Notes: a model not told the origin generated them from the letters alone. Counted from the first letter of the stretch, positions 33,511 to 43,987 are shown. The stretch is 64,000 nt of DNA from JBNNGK01 sp050268245 (GCF_050268245.1 NZ_JBNNGK010000007.1:147753-211752), one strand, 5' to 3'. Program-made: numbers and translations.

Positions 33511-34768
33511 TTTGCAATACTGCGGGCTGGGGTTGCGGCTCCGGCTCGCGCAGCGTCACCTGGCGCAACCCGCCCATCACCACTACCAATACCCCCCCCA
33601 GCAGCGCCGCGCCAAAACCGAAACTGGTCGAGGTGAGGGCTGGCAACATAAACGCTCCCATCGCGCCCAACAACAACGCGCCTAACGCATCCCCCACCAC
33701 GTTCTGTGCGGTCCACAATCCATTGATGCGCCCCAGCAAGGCATCTGGCGTCAAGTTCTGGATGAGCGCATATTGCAACAGAGAATTGAGCGCGCTCAAA
33801 TAACCGAAAACCACCAGACACGCCAGCGCTAAACCGTACCAAGGCATCACACCAAACAGGCCAATGGCGACAAACGCTGCAATCGCGGTGATCAGCATCA
33901 TCCAGCCAGGGCGAGCCACGTGCGCTACACGGCCACTGGTAAATGCGCCTATTGCCGCACCCAGCGGCACCGCTGCATACATAAAGCCAAGGCTGGACGC
34001 GCCAATCTGCCAGTCCGTCGCCAATGCAGGATATAAAATCCGCACCGCACTGGCCATCGTCAGTAAGGCACCAATCAGTGCGACCATCCCGATCACTTTA
34101 TTTTCAAACAGGAAGCGGAAACCACCGACCAACGCTTTTAACGGATGCTCACGCGGCTGCGGTGGCGGCATTAACTGCGGTAATTGCAGCAGTGGCACTA
34201 ACGTTATTAACGTACCTAACGCCGCCAGCCCGTAATTCCATGCCACACCTGCGTGAGCGATCACCAATCCCCCTACCGCAGGTGACAAAATCGAGCCAAA
34301 ACGCACCGTCAGCATGCTGATAGCACCGGCCTGGACGATATTTTCACGCCCCACCAGTGCCGGTGTCGCCGCCAACAGCGCCGTCACGCCCACCGCACCA
34401 AAGAAACCATCCCACACCGACAATAAATAAATCGCCGTTAGCGACGGTGTCGGCAACGCGGCATTAATGCACATGCCAACGAAACCGATGCCGCACGTCG
34501 AACGCGCAAATAAAATTAAACGGCGACGCTCATAACGGTCGGCTAACACGCCGCCCATCAATAAACCGGCAAACATGCCGCATCCCGCTAACGTCACGGC
34601 TAAGCCAACCAGCAGCGTCGATCCCGTTAGCGCTTGAATTTGTACCGGAATAGCGATGGCCATCAACCCCAACGCTAAAATAGAAATAAAGCGTGCGCAA
34701 AATACGGCACGGAACGCCCGATTGGCCTTGAGCAGACCAAAATCAAGCAAAATCGAAGGCTTACTCAT
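33497..34768 (-). CDS. entS: Enterobactin exporter EntS (MFS)
   Basis: 423 aa, twelve membrane segments. FCARFISILALGLMAIAIPVQIQALTGSTLLVGLAVTLAG and GGVLADRYERRRLILFAR (the cytoplasmic 2-3 loop) match EntS (YbdA). It exports enterobactin across the inner membrane. It is divergent from fepD with a Fur box in the gap, and convergent with fepB as in E. coli. Confidence 0.94.
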   Translation of the reverse strand: MSKPSILLDFGLLKANRAFRAVFCARFISILALGLMAIAIPVQIQALTGSTLLVGLAVTLAGCGMFAGLLMGGVLADRYERRRLILFARSTCGIGFVGMCINAALPTPSLTAIYLLSVWDGFFGAVGVTALLAATPALVGRENIVQAGAISMLTVRFGSILSPAVGGLVIAHAGVAWNYGLAALGTLITLVPLLQLPQLMPPPQPREHPLKALVGGFRFLFENKVIGMVALIGALLTMASAVRILYPALATDWQIGASSLGFMYAAVPLGAAIGAFTSGRVAHVARPGWMMLITAIAAFVAIGLFGVMPWYGLALACLVVFGYLSALNSLLQYALIQNLTPDALLGRINGLWTAQNVVGDALGALLLGAMGAFMLPALTSTSFGFGAALLGGVLVVVMGGLRQVTLREPEPQPQPAVLQTSGK

Positions 34769-34855
34769 TCGTCTATCACCACAGTATTAAAAAGGGATTG
34801 TGCGCTTGCTACTGCACTGGAACATCAACTCATGCTACCATAGATGAACACTATC

Positions 34856-34880
34856 AATAATGATAATAAATATCATTTAT
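34856..34880. promoter_or_regulatory. Fur box in the entS-fepD gap
   Basis: The core TGATAATAAATATCATTTAT carries ATGATA...TATCAT half-sites. It lies ~25-45 bp upstream of fepD and serves a divergent promoter pair, as in E. coli. Confidence 0.75.
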
Positions 34881-34903
34881 ATTCAATTAAATCATAGGCT
34901 GTC

Positions 34904-35977
34904 ATGTTCCGGCTTACACACCATTGCTCGCATTCCGCCCCTGCCGCGCAGGAGCAACTGATTTTCGGCACTACCCGGTCTTTTCGCCGCAGGCTCTACG
35001 CCCTGCTGTTCGCGCTACTGGTTTTACTGCTGTTAATGGCGCTGAGCCTGGCGCTGGGGGCAAAATCCATACCTTTTAGCACGGTTATTCAGGCGCTTAA
35101 CGGCCAATGTACCCATGCTGACTGTGTGATCGTCACCGACGCACGTCTGCCGCGCACGCTGGCTGGGTTACTTGCCGGTATCGCTCTCGGGCTTGCGGGA
35201 GCATTAATGCAAACACTGACCCGCAACCCACTTGCCGATCCCGGTATTCTCGGCATTAATGCCGGAGCCGGTTTTGCCGTAGTGCTTGGCATTACGCTAT
35301 TTGGTGCCACCGACGTCAGCCATTATTTGTGGTTCGCCTTCGCGGGTGCGCTAGCTGCATCGCTGTTAGTGGCACTGGTGGGCGCACTGGGCCGCAGCAC
35401 GCTAAACCCGATTCGCCTGACGCTGGCAGGGGTAGCGCTCGCCGCAGTGTTAGAAGGCATGACCTCTGGCATTGCGTTACTTAATCCGTTGGTCTTCGAT
35501 CAACTGCGCTTCTGGCAAGCTGGAACGCTGGATATTCAAAGCATGCAGGTCGTGCGTACGGTGGCATTGCCCATTGTTCTCGGTACGCTGATTACGCTGT
35601 GGTTGACCAAGGCACTGAACAGTCTGAGCATGGGCAGCGAACTGGCCGCCGCCTTGGGTACCGGTATCGTACGTACCCAACTGTTGGGCCTGCTGGCAAT
35701 TACTTTATTATGCGGGGGCGCTACCGCCGCCGTTGGGCCGATTGCCTTTGTCGGCTTGATGATGCCACATGTGGCTCGCCGTCTGGCCGGTTCTGAGCTG
35801 CATTGGATTTTACCGTGGACGCTGGTACTCACGCCGATTCTGTTGCTCAGCGCCGATTTACTCGGCCGCTTCCTGGTCGCTGGCGAACTGCGCGTGTCTA
35901 TCGTTACCGCGATGATTGGCGCACCGGTGCTCATTATGCTGGTACGTCAGCGTCATATGTTCAGGAGGAGCAACTGA
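34904..35977 (+). CDS. fepD: Ferric enterobactin permease FepD
   Basis: 357 aa, about 23 longer than E. coli FepD at the N-terminus. About ten membrane helices of the FecCD family: TDARLPRTLAGLLAGIALGLAGALMQTLTRNPLADPGILGINAGAG-like segment, LTLAGVALAAVLEGMTSGIALLNP and GLMMPHVARRL (the ATPase-contact loop). It pairs with FepG and FepC for import. The stop shares a base with the fepG start. Confidence 0.94.
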   Translation: MFRLTHHCSHSAPAAQEQLIFGTTRSFRRRLYALLFALLVLLLLMALSLALGAKSIPFSTVIQALNGQCTHADCVIVTDARLPRTLAGLLAGIALGLAGALMQTLTRNPLADPGILGINAGAGFAVVLGITLFGATDVSHYLWFAFAGALAASLLVALVGALGRSTLNPIRLTLAGVALAAVLEGMTSGIALLNPLVFDQLRFWQAGTLDIQSMQVVRTVALPIVLGTLITLWLTKALNSLSMGSELAAALGTGIVRTQLLGLLAITLLCGGATAAVGPIAFVGLMMPHVARRLAGSELHWILPWTLVLTPILLLSADLLGRFLVAGELRVSIVTAMIGAPVLIMLVRQRHMFRRSN

Positions 35978-37002
35978 TGTCGATGTTCAGCACCCCGCTG
36001 ATGAATAAACATCGTCCTGCCCGGCTGTCGCAGCCGATATTAACCGCGTTGCTATTGCTGGTGGCCTGCGTAATGTTGGCGATCTACGCACTCGGCTCCG
36101 GCACCTTATCACTCAGTGCAATGCAGGTCATCGATGCGTTGCACGGTGAAGGCCCCGCTAACCTCACGGTGATCGTCAGCCAATGGCGCTTACCACGTGT
36201 GGCAATGGCGCTACTATTAGGTGCGGCACTTGGCATCAGCGGAGCTATTTTCCAATCGTTGCTTCGTAACCCGCTGGGCAGCCCTGACGTGATTGGTTTC
36301 AACACCGGCGCCTACAGCGGCGTTCTGGTCGCCATTGTGTTATTCAACGGTGGCATCATGGGCATCACCAGCGGAGCGCTGGTAGGCGGATTGACGACGG
36401 CGGCATTGATTTATCTGCTGGCATGGCGCAATGGTGTAGACGCATTCAGGCTGATTATTGTCGGCATCGCCGTGCGCGCGCTGTTGGTCGGAGCCAATAC
36501 CTGGTTGATTATCACCGCGTCACTGGAATCAGCTATGACCGCCGGGTTGTGGAGCGCGGGATCGTTAAATGGCGTGACCTGGGCGAAAAGCCAACCGGTA
36601 CTGCTGATTATTGCCCTTGCGCTCCTGTTGCTCTGGGTGTTATCGCGCCGTATGCGTCTGTTGGAAATGGGGGATGATACTGCCTGTGCGCTGGGCGTTA
36701 CCGTTGAGCGCTCCCGCATGCTTTTGCTATTGCTCGGCGTTATGCTCACCGCAGCGGCCACCGCCGTTGCCGGGCCTATCTCCTTTATTGCACTCGTTGC
36801 CCCGCAAATCGCTCGCCGCCTGTGCGCTAATCGTCATGTATTGCTGTTAACCGCGCTGACCGGCGCTTTGCTGCTACTGTTGGCCGACATCGCCGCACAG
36901 CGCTTGTTTTTACCGTATCAGTTACCCGTTGGGGTATTGACCGTTAGTATCGGTGGAATCTATCTGATTTGGTTGTTAATCCGTGAGTCACGAAAAAAAT
37001 GA
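35977..37002 (+). CDS. fepG: Ferric enterobactin permease FepG
   Basis: 341 aa from the ATG that overlaps the fepD stop (TGATG), with GGAGGAG upstream; the open frame runs on into fepD without a start signal. FecCD family: SQWRLPRVAMALLLGAALGISGAIFQSLLRNPLGSPDVIGFNTGA, LMLTAAATAVAGPISFIALVAPQIARRL. Second permease half. Its last four bases overlap the fepC start (ATGA). Confidence 0.94.
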   Translation: MSMFSTPLMNKHRPARLSQPILTALLLLVACVMLAIYALGSGTLSLSAMQVIDALHGEGPANLTVIVSQWRLPRVAMALLLGAALGISGAIFQSLLRNPLGSPDVIGFNTGAYSGVLVAIVLFNGGIMGITSGALVGGLTTAALIYLLAWRNGVDAFRLIIVGIAVRALLVGANTWLIITASLESAMTAGLWSAGSLNGVTWAKSQPVLLIIALALLLLWVLSRRMRLLEMGDDTACALGVTVERSRMLLLLLGVMLTAAATAVAGPISFIALVAPQIARRLCANRHVLLLTALTGALLLLLADIAAQRLFLPYQLPVGVLTVSIGGIYLIWLLIRESRKK

Positions 37003-37799
37003 ATACTGACACGCTGTTATCCGCGCCGCTGCGCGCCGAGAACCTGACCTTGGGTTATGACAAAAAAACCGTGGCGAGTAATCTCTCCGTTTCCATCCCT
37101 CAGGGAGAATTGACGGTGATTATTGGCCCGAATGCTTGCGGTAAATCGACGCTGCTGCGTACTCTCAGCCGCCTGATGCAACCGCAGGAAGGTGCGGTTT
37201 GGTTGAATGGTAAATTAATTCGCGAATACGCGACGAAAGAAGTAGCGCGTCAGTTAGGGCTGTTACCGCAAAGCTCAATTGCCCCCGGCGATATTACCGT
37301 GTTTGATCTGGTCGCTCGCGGGCGTTACCCCCATCAAGGTCTGTTCAGCCGTTGGCGCGAAGAAGATCAACGGGCCGTCGAGGGCGCGATGCGCGCCACC
37401 GGTGTCGCCGATCTGGCAGAACAGGCGGTTGATACACTGTCCGGTGGGCAGCGCCAACGGGTGTGGATCGCCATGGTATTAGCGCAACAGACGCCGCTGC
37501 TGCTGCTGGATGAGCCAACCACTTGGCTGGACATTACACACCAAATCGATCTGTTAGAGTTAATGCGCCAACTAAACCGTGAGAACGGCCATACGCTGGT
37601 GGTGGTGCTGCATGATTTGAATCATGCTTGCCGTTACGCCACTCATCTGATTGCCATGCGCGGCGGGAAGGTAATTGCAGAAGGCGCGCCGAAAGCGATT
37701 GTTACACCAGAACTTATCGAACAAGTTTACGGCCTGAAATGCATGATCATTGACGATCCTGTATCGCACACGCCACTGGTTGTCCCACTAGGCAAGTAA
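36999..37799 (+). CDS. fepC: Ferric enterobactin ABC ATPase FepC
   Basis: 266 aa. Walker A at residues 43-51 reads GPNACGKST: the middle glycine of the usual GxxGxGKS/T is alanine (codon GCT). Signature LSGGQRQRVWIAM and Walker B LLLLDEPTTWLD are intact, and the H-loop VVLHDLNHA is present. It powers FepDG. Last gene of fepDGC, followed by BIME array 4. Confidence 0.95.
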   Translation: MNTDTLLSAPLRAENLTLGYDKKTVASNLSVSIPQGELTVIIGPNACGKSTLLRTLSRLMQPQEGAVWLNGKLIREYATKEVARQLGLLPQSSIAPGDITVFDLVARGRYPHQGLFSRWREEDQRAVEGAMRATGVADLAEQAVDTLSGGQRQRVWIAMVLAQQTPLLLLDEPTTWLDITHQIDLLELMRQLNRENGHTLVVVLHDLNHACRYATHLIAMRGGKVIAEGAPKAIVTPELIEQVYGLKCMIIDDPVSHTPLVVPLGK

Positions 37800-37847
37800 T
37801 CTAGGTGTAGCGGATATGACATTACCAACTGGCTGATACGTTGTGCT

Positions 37848-38322
37848 CGTAGTGGCCGGGTATGCCCGGCCTGCATTACCTATTGCGTATTCGGCATCCG
37901 CCAAAAAACGGGCGCGGCATGCCACGCCCCTACGGGTAACAACATCACGCGCTGCCAAATCCCGCCAGTATCAACCCACCGTAGTGGCCGGGCATGCCCG
38001 GCCTGCATTACCTATTGCATATTCGGCATCCGTCAAAAAACGGGCGCGGCGTGCCACGCCCCTACGGGTAACAACATCACGCGCTGCCAAATCCCGCCAG
38101 TATCAACCCACCGTAGTGGCCGGGCATGCCCGGCCTGTATTACCTATTGCGTATTCGGCATCCGTCAAAAAACGGGCGCGGCGTGCCACGCCCCTACGAT
38201 AAATCCATGCCGTATTGACACAACCCAAGCGGATATAACAATCACCGTAGTGGCCGGGCATGCCCGGCCTGCATTACCTATTGCGTATTCGGCATCCGTC
38301 AAAAAACGGGCGCGGCCGCCCC
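37848..38322. repeat. REP/BIME-like array 4 (four units, 132-134 bp period)
   Basis: Four units in the same orientation as array 3 (GTAGTGGCCGGGCATGCCCGGCC first). Heads are at 37849, 37981, 38113 and 38247. The inner spacer (TGCATTACCTATTGCGTATTCGGCATCCG..AAAAAAC) differs from those of the other arrays, while the outer spacer GGGTAACAACATCACGCGCTGCC is shared with array 3. The last unit breaks off at GGGCGCGGCC, 15 bp before the entF stop. It lies between convergent fepC and entF. Confidence 0.87.
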
Positions 38323-38336
38323 CCCTCCAACTCCGG

Positions 38337-41300
38337 TTATACAGTACGCAGCACGCGATTTAGCAACGGTCCCAACACGGTGAATGATGCCGGTGAAACG
38401 ATATCGACGTGTGCGCAATCCAACTCATGTACCTGCAACGCATCAACGTATTCCGCCCAGGTTTTCTGCACGTCCATACCTTCTTGCAAGGTACGTTTGG
38501 CAACAAACAGCGTTGCCTGCCCCTTGAAGGTGGCCGTATGCGTATGGGAAAGCAAACGCACCGAATCGGCATAGTTGGCTTCGATATTGTCAAACATCGC
38601 CACACGGCTTTCACCCAACGCGGGATCAAGCGCCTCTTCCGACACTGCCAAGAACTGTTCGCGCTCGCGCTGCACTTCTTTCAGTACGTTATCATCGAGC
38701 ATCACATCCCAATTTTGGGTTTCCGGCGGATAGGTATCCAACAGACCCAAGAATGCGACTTCTTCACCCCGCGCCTGTAAGCGCGCGGCGATGCCTTGTG
38801 CTAACGTCCCGCCAAGCGAATAGCCAATAAAGTGATACGGCCCATGTGGCTGCACGTCCAGTACCGTTGCCAAGTGCGCATCACAAACCTGATCCATATC
38901 CTCGCTTAACACCAACGGGCCATCCGGCCGCGGCGACTGAATCCCCACCAGCGACCAATGCTGATCGATATAACGCGGCAGCACGCTAAATTGCCAAGAG
39001 AACCCAGAGGCCGGATGCAGGCAGAACAGCGTTGGGCCGTCAGTAATACGCAATGGCAACACGCGTTCAAAACCACACTGGTCAGCCTCTTCCTGTGTGC
39101 GATCTTCCGCCAGCAGCTGCGCCAATTGTTCTACCTTTGACGCCACCATAATCTGCCCGACCGACACAGCTTTATCGAGATCGCGCCGCAGCTCGGCCGC
39201 CAGACGCATCGCGAGCAGCGAATGGCCGCCAAGCGCAAAGAAGTCATCGTCGGCAAATACATCTTCACGCTGCAGCAAACGGGCAAATACCGCTGCAATT
39301 GCCGTTTCCAACCCCGGCTGCGGTTCCCGCCCGGCGCTGCGCGTGCCGGTTTGCGGCTGCGGCAGCGCTTTACGATCCAGCTTGCCGTTGGCGCTAAGCG
39401 GTAACGAATCCATCGCGACCAACGCCACCGGCACCATATGTGGCGGCAAACGATCGGCCAATGCCGCTTTCAGTACATCAAGATCTAAACTCACGCCCGG
39501 CTGTGCCACCAGATAGCCCACCAATTGGCGTGTATCGCCGCCGGTTTCCGCCGGCGTACCTTCCAGTACGAGCGCATGGCTGACGGCCTGCTGAACGCCA
39601 GGCAATGAAAGCAGCGCATGATCAATTTCACTCAACTCAATACGCTGCCCACGAATTTTCAACTGATCGTCGCTGCGGCCAAGATATTCCACTTCTCCCC
39701 CCGGCAACCAGCGTGCCACGTCGCCAGTGCGGTACATTCGATCTCCATTACCGAACGGATCGGCAACAAACCGGCTGGCCGTCAGTTCTGCGCGTCCTAA
39801 ATAACCGTGCGCCAATTGCACGCCGGTCAAATATAAATCCCCCGCGACGCCGGGCGGCACTGGCCGCAAGCGTGCATCGAGGATGCGCAGCCCGGTATTC
39901 CATACCGGCAAACCAATCGGTACGTTAGCAGCGGTGACTGCGGCCAAGGCTTCGCCCCACGCCGGATGCCAACTCACATCCACCGCAGCTTCCGTCGGGC
40001 CATACAGATTGTGCAATGGAACTGCCGTGCGGCTCTGCCACAGGCGGCATAGCTCGGCGGGCAAGGCTTCGCCACTGCAGAACACGCGGCGTAAACTGGC
40101 GCATTGCCCCACCGCGTCGTCGCTGTCTAACGCGCTGACAAACGCAGCCAACATTGAGGGAACAAAGTGCATCGTCGTCACGCGATGGCGCGCAATCAAA
40201 TGTTGTAGCTGTTGCGGATCGCGGTGCGCTTCCGGTGGTGCCATCACCAGTTGCGCCCCCACCATCAGCGGCCAAAAGAATTCCCACACCGACACATCAA
40301 AACTGCACGGTGTTTTTTGTAACACCACATCGTCCGAGGCCATTGGATAGTGATTTTGCATCCACAGCAGGCGATTAACGATCGCCTGATGCCCCACCAA
40401 AACGCCTTTCGGCCGCCCGGTCGAGCCGGATGTGAAGATAATATAAGCCGGATGATGCGGCGTTGGCCCCGCCACCGCTACCCCGGCGGCATGGTCGGCC
40501 GCCAACGGCGCATCGTAGAGTAGAATCTCACCCTGTCCGGCGAAACGCGCCTGCTGCGCCGGTTCGGTGATAATCAGACGCGGTGCAGCATCCTCCAGCA
40601 TCATACTCAAGCGTTCATCGGGATAACCGGTATCCAGCGGTAAATAGGCGGCTCCGGCTTCGACAATGGCCATCAGCGCCAGCGACAGGAATACCGAGCG
40701 CGGCAGCGCCACGGCAACAATGTCACCTGGCTGTACGCCCTGAGCACTCAGTTGCCGCGCCAATGCGCTGACCTGTTCACGCGTTTCACGGTAGGTAAAA
40801 CGATAATGCGCATCGGCCAGCGCCGGCGCATCCGGCGTTTGCTGAGCCTGTTGCGCCAGCAGAGCGCTCAGCGTCTGCATCGGCAGTGGATGCACAGTAT
40901 CGTTAACGCGGTTTAGCAAGGCATGATCGTCAGCGGTCAATAAATCCGCCTCTCCCACCGGCAACTGCGGCTGGGCGCTAAACTGGCTTATCAGCAACGG
41001 TAAGCGTTGCAAATGGGCGGCCAGCTCATCACGCTGATAGCGCTCAGCATTGGCTAACAATTCCACCTTCAATTGACCGCGCTCATCGATAAACAGGGCA
41101 ATTTCCAGATCGCGCACCGGTCCAGAGGCTAAATCATGCGTGATTCCCGTCATGCCGGCAAAATCGAGCTGGTAATCAAACATTTTGAAGTTGAATACCG
41201 TACCGTACAGCGGTTGCGCGTTCCCCACATGCCCCAAATCGCGCGGTATCTGTTCCGCATCGTAGCGCTGATGGCGGCGAACCGTCTTCAATTCACGGCT

Positions 41301-42281
41301 GATACGCGCCGCGGCGTCAACCAAAGTGGCCTGCGGATCAATGTGCATCTCCATGGGAAGCACGTTAATCACCGGACCGGTGGCGCACAATGCCGCAGAA
41401 CCGGTGCGGCGCATGAAGATGAACCCGGCACTGAAATGGGATTGGCCACTTAGGCGCGACACCCACAGCGCTAACAATGCCACCGCCATATCTGCGGCAC
41501 TCAACTGCTGCTGATGGCCTAATGCTACCAAAGGCGCGAACGCTGCCGCAGCGCAGCGTTGGGTCAACCGATGAATACGGGTGGTTGGCGCTTGCCCGAC
41601 TAAGGGTTGCGGGCACAACGTCGCCGCCGGTGGCAATTGAGCGGCTTTATTGAACCAAAAATCAGCGTCGCGTCGCCGGCCAGCGGATTGCTGATACGTC
41701 TGGTATTCCGCGACCACCTCACTAAACGGCGTGAACGGCGTCGGCTCGGGCTGTTCACCGTGATGCAGGCGGGTATAAATATTGGCGATCCGGCGCGTAA
41801 TAGCGGTGAAGCTAAACCCATCCACCACCAGATGATGATAGCGCTGATACCAGTACCAGCGGTTCTCCCCCAAATACATGACAACGTGGCGATACAACGG
41901 CGCTCCGCTGCTGACGCGTAGCTCGCCGGACAAATCAATTTGCATCAATGCCTGCGCTGCCGCATCAGGATTCGGTGAGGTGGATAGATCGTGGTATTCC
42001 GGCGTTTCTATCGCCATCGTGGCATCAAACCACTGCACCGGCACGCCGTCGCGCTCCTCGAAACGCAATTGCAGGGTATCCACTTCAGCCAGCCCCAACG
42101 CAATCGCGCGCAGCAGGCAATCCTTATCCAGCTTGCCATTCAGCTCAATATAGTGCGCCACCGCGTAAGCATTGCCGTACGGTGAAATGTGGTCGGCGAC
42201 CCAAATGCCTGATTGCGCAGCCACCAACGGCATTTCTACGCTCACCGCGTGATCGGCCGGTAATATTGACGTTTCTGACAC
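38337..42281 (-). CDS. entF: Enterobactin synthetase component F (NRPS)
   Basis: 1314 aa (E. coli 1293). Condensation domain (1-~440) with HHLVVDG at 149-155; serine adenylation domain (~460-960) with IIFTSGSTGRPKGVLVGH, FDVSVWEFFWPLM, NLYGPTEAAVDVSWHP, YRTGDVARW, LGRSDDQLKIRGQRIELSEID and NGKLDRKALP; carrier domain with DDFFALGGHSLLAMR (Ser near 1021); thioesterase with GYSLGG (Ser near 1154). It joins DHB to serine three times and cyclises the trilactone. EntD, needed to arm the carriers, is not in the window. Confidence 0.97.
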   Translation of the reverse strand: MSETSILPADHAVSVEMPLVAAQSGIWVADHISPYGNAYAVAHYIELNGKLDKDCLLRAIALGLAEVDTLQLRFEERDGVPVQWFDATMAIETPEYHDLSTSPNPDAAAQALMQIDLSGELRVSSGAPLYRHVVMYLGENRWYWYQRYHHLVVDGFSFTAITRRIANIYTRLHHGEQPEPTPFTPFSEVVAEYQTYQQSAGRRRDADFWFNKAAQLPPAATLCPQPLVGQAPTTRIHRLTQRCAAAAFAPLVALGHQQQLSAADMAVALLALWVSRLSGQSHFSAGFIFMRRTGSAALCATGPVINVLPMEMHIDPQATLVDAAARISRELKTVRRHQRYDAEQIPRDLGHVGNAQPLYGTVFNFKMFDYQLDFAGMTGITHDLASGPVRDLEIALFIDERGQLKVELLANAERYQRDELAAHLQRLPLLISQFSAQPQLPVGEADLLTADDHALLNRVNDTVHPLPMQTLSALLAQQAQQTPDAPALADAHYRFTYRETREQVSALARQLSAQGVQPGDIVAVALPRSVFLSLALMAIVEAGAAYLPLDTGYPDERLSMMLEDAAPRLIITEPAQQARFAGQGEILLYDAPLAADHAAGVAVAGPTPHHPAYIIFTSGSTGRPKGVLVGHQAIVNRLLWMQNHYPMASDDVVLQKTPCSFDVSVWEFFWPLMVGAQLVMAPPEAHRDPQQLQHLIARHRVTTMHFVPSMLAAFVSALDSDDAVGQCASLRRVFCSGEALPAELCRLWQSRTAVPLHNLYGPTEAAVDVSWHPAWGEALAAVTAANVPIGLPVWNTGLRILDARLRPVPPGVAGDLYLTGVQLAHGYLGRAELTASRFVADPFGNGDRMYRTGDVARWLPGGEVEYLGRSDDQLKIRGQRIELSEIDHALLSLPGVQQAVSHALVLEGTPAETGGDTRQLVGYLVAQPGVSLDLDVLKAALADRLPPHMVPVALVAMDSLPLSANGKLDRKALPQPQTGTRSAGREPQPGLETAIAAVFARLLQREDVFADDDFFALGGHSLLAMRLAAELRRDLDKAVSVGQIMVASKVEQLAQLLAEDRTQEEADQCGFERVLPLRITDGPTLFCLHPASGFSWQFSVLPRYIDQHWSLVGIQSPRPDGPLVLSEDMDQVCDAHLATVLDVQPHGPYHFIGYSLGGTLAQGIAARLQARGEEVAFLGLLDTYPPETQNWDVMLDDNVLKEVQREREQFLAVSEEALDPALGESRVAMFDNIEANYADSVRLLSHTHTATFKGQATLFVAKRTLQEGMDVQKTWAEYVDALQVHELDCAHVDIVSPASFTVLGPLLNRVLRTV

Positions 42282-42411
42282 AGTTCTGATTCCTATTGTT
42301 GGTATACCCTAAATAATTCGAGTGACATCAAAGCAGCACCGACACACCTTATCTGGCAGCCGGCAGTCCGTCTGCGCAGGTTGCCAACAGGGGGGCATGA
42401 GCAACGCGCCA

Positions 42412-42618
42412 TCATGCCTGACGCTGTGATGCGGGCCGCATGTCCTGCCAGTTTTCTTCCAGCCAGCTTACGCATTGCGCGCGTTCCGCAGGACCAAACA
42501 CCGTGACCCAACCGGGCGGCACTGCGCTGAAATCTGGCCACAGGCTGTATTGTTGTTGATCGTTACGCAGGATCAGGCAACGTTGTTGCGGATCATCGAA
42601 CGGGTTCAGGGTTTCCAT
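42412..42618 (-). CDS. ybdZ: MbtH-like protein YbdZ
   Basis: 68 aa with the family signature: NPFDDPQQRCLILRNDQQQYSLWPDFSAVPPGWVTV, CVSWLEENWQDMRP (the paired tryptophans). ATG at 42618 has AAGGAG six bases upstream. It binds and activates the EntF adenylation domain. The start lies 26 bases inside the 3' end of fes; 130 bp separate it from entF. Confidence 0.93.
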   Translation of the reverse strand: METLNPFDDPQQRCLILRNDQQQYSLWPDFSAVPPGWVTVFGPAERAQCVSWLEENWQDMRPASQRQA

Positions 42619-43987
42619 CACGGGCTCCTTGCGTCAAACGAGAGGTAGAGAGTGGAATGGCCTGATGGCCGGTAACAAATGGGCCACGCCAATGCGCCTG
42701 CAAGCCTTCCAGCAGACCGCCGCGCCAACAAAGTGCATCATGCCCTCCTTCGACCGTGCGGTAGTTCACCCGATGCCCCGCATCGCTGAGCCGTTGCGCC
42801 ATACGATCGCTAACCTGATGTACTAAATGCTCATGCTTTCCCGCCTCCATAAAGACGTTCAAGGCACCGTGGTTGCCCAGGCCGTTTTCCACCTGACGAA
42901 TCAACCAGCAAGCATCTTCTGGCGGCGCAGGCCATTGCAACATGTCACGTCGAGGCCACCAGTAAGAGCCCGATTGGCTAATGACCGCACCAAAACGCTG
43001 AGGCCAGTTCAGCCCGGCATACAAGGATGACAGGCCGCCGAAGCTTTGCCCCGCAACCACCGTGCTCGCCGGATCGCGGCTATGCGGTGCCCATTCAGCC
43101 AGTTGCGGCATTAGTTCTTCTTGCACCGCCAGCCAGAATTCTGGGTTGCAACTCAGCTCATGCGTGCGGTGTTTGAAATCAATAATGTCGATCAAGACAT
43201 ACACGGCCTCCGGTAATTGACCTTGCTGCGTCAGTTTCATCAGCGGATCCCAAACTGGCATCTGTTGCGCCCAGAATTGGCCGTCGAGCAGTATCGCCAG
43301 CGGACGTTGCGCCGGGTTGCTGTCGCCAGTGCTGTAAACCCACACATTGCGGCTGTTGCCGAGGCGTTGACTATGCCAGGTGTGACGCTGTAATCGTGCC
43401 GGAGGCGCCGGAATGCAACGAGCGCTGGACACCGCGTAGTTATCGAAATCGCGCCAAGCTGGCTGGGACGGCGCTTCTGGCATATGCAAACCCGAAACAA
43501 CATAACCGCCAGCGGTTAACCACGAACGATAAGGATTCAGCAAATCGTGAGTAGCAAAGGCAAATATCCGGTGCCACCAGTGGCGCACTGTGTGCAAGGT
43601 GGCGTGTGGATCGTCACTCTCAATGGTCAATGGACTGTTGTCCAGACAGGGAATAAAGCAGTAGCTGCCGCGCCAATCGGCGTTCAATTCGGTTTGCCAA
43701 TACCACACATCGCTACCGCTTAGACGTTGCAGACTCTGCGGCAGATTCGGCTGATGATGGTCAGTCAGGCAATTAATATTGATCCAAACGCGTTGATAGG
43801 CAGAGGTCAGTTCACATCCTTGCGGATCGCGCCAGAGAAACATGACCTTGTGCCGGCCATCCTTCGTCGGTTCGACCAATGGCGTACCGCGCCGTGCAAT
43901 CTCTAGCCACCAGCCATGACTCCCCGCGTGCTTGCTTGTTAATAACTTATTGCTTTCTGACTGCTGTTCAGTTTTCAAAACACCCAC
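42593..43987 (-). CDS. fes: Enterochelin esterase Fes
   Basis: 464 aa, longer than E. coli Fes by ~60 at the two ends. N-terminal domain (VMFLWRDPQGCE, DVWYWQTELNADWRGSYCFIP) and alpha/beta-hydrolase domain with nucleophile S315 in VVAGQSFGGLSSLYAGL and H416 in EGGHDALCWRGG; PLAILLDGQFWAQQMPVW is also conserved. It opens ferric enterobactin in the cytosol to release iron. Divergent from fepA. Confidence 0.93.
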   Translation of the reverse strand: MGVLKTEQQSESNKLLTSKHAGSHGWWLEIARRGTPLVEPTKDGRHKVMFLWRDPQGCELTSAYQRVWININCLTDHHQPNLPQSLQRLSGSDVWYWQTELNADWRGSYCFIPCLDNSPLTIESDDPHATLHTVRHWWHRIFAFATHDLLNPYRSWLTAGGYVVSGLHMPEAPSQPAWRDFDNYAVSSARCIPAPPARLQRHTWHSQRLGNSRNVWVYSTGDSNPAQRPLAILLDGQFWAQQMPVWDPLMKLTQQGQLPEAVYVLIDIIDFKHRTHELSCNPEFWLAVQEELMPQLAEWAPHSRDPASTVVAGQSFGGLSSLYAGLNWPQRFGAVISQSGSYWWPRRDMLQWPAPPEDACWLIRQVENGLGNHGALNVFMEAGKHEHLVHQVSDRMAQRLSDAGHRVNYRTVEGGHDALCWRGGLLEGLQAHWRGPFVTGHQAIPLSTSRLTQGARDGNPEPVR

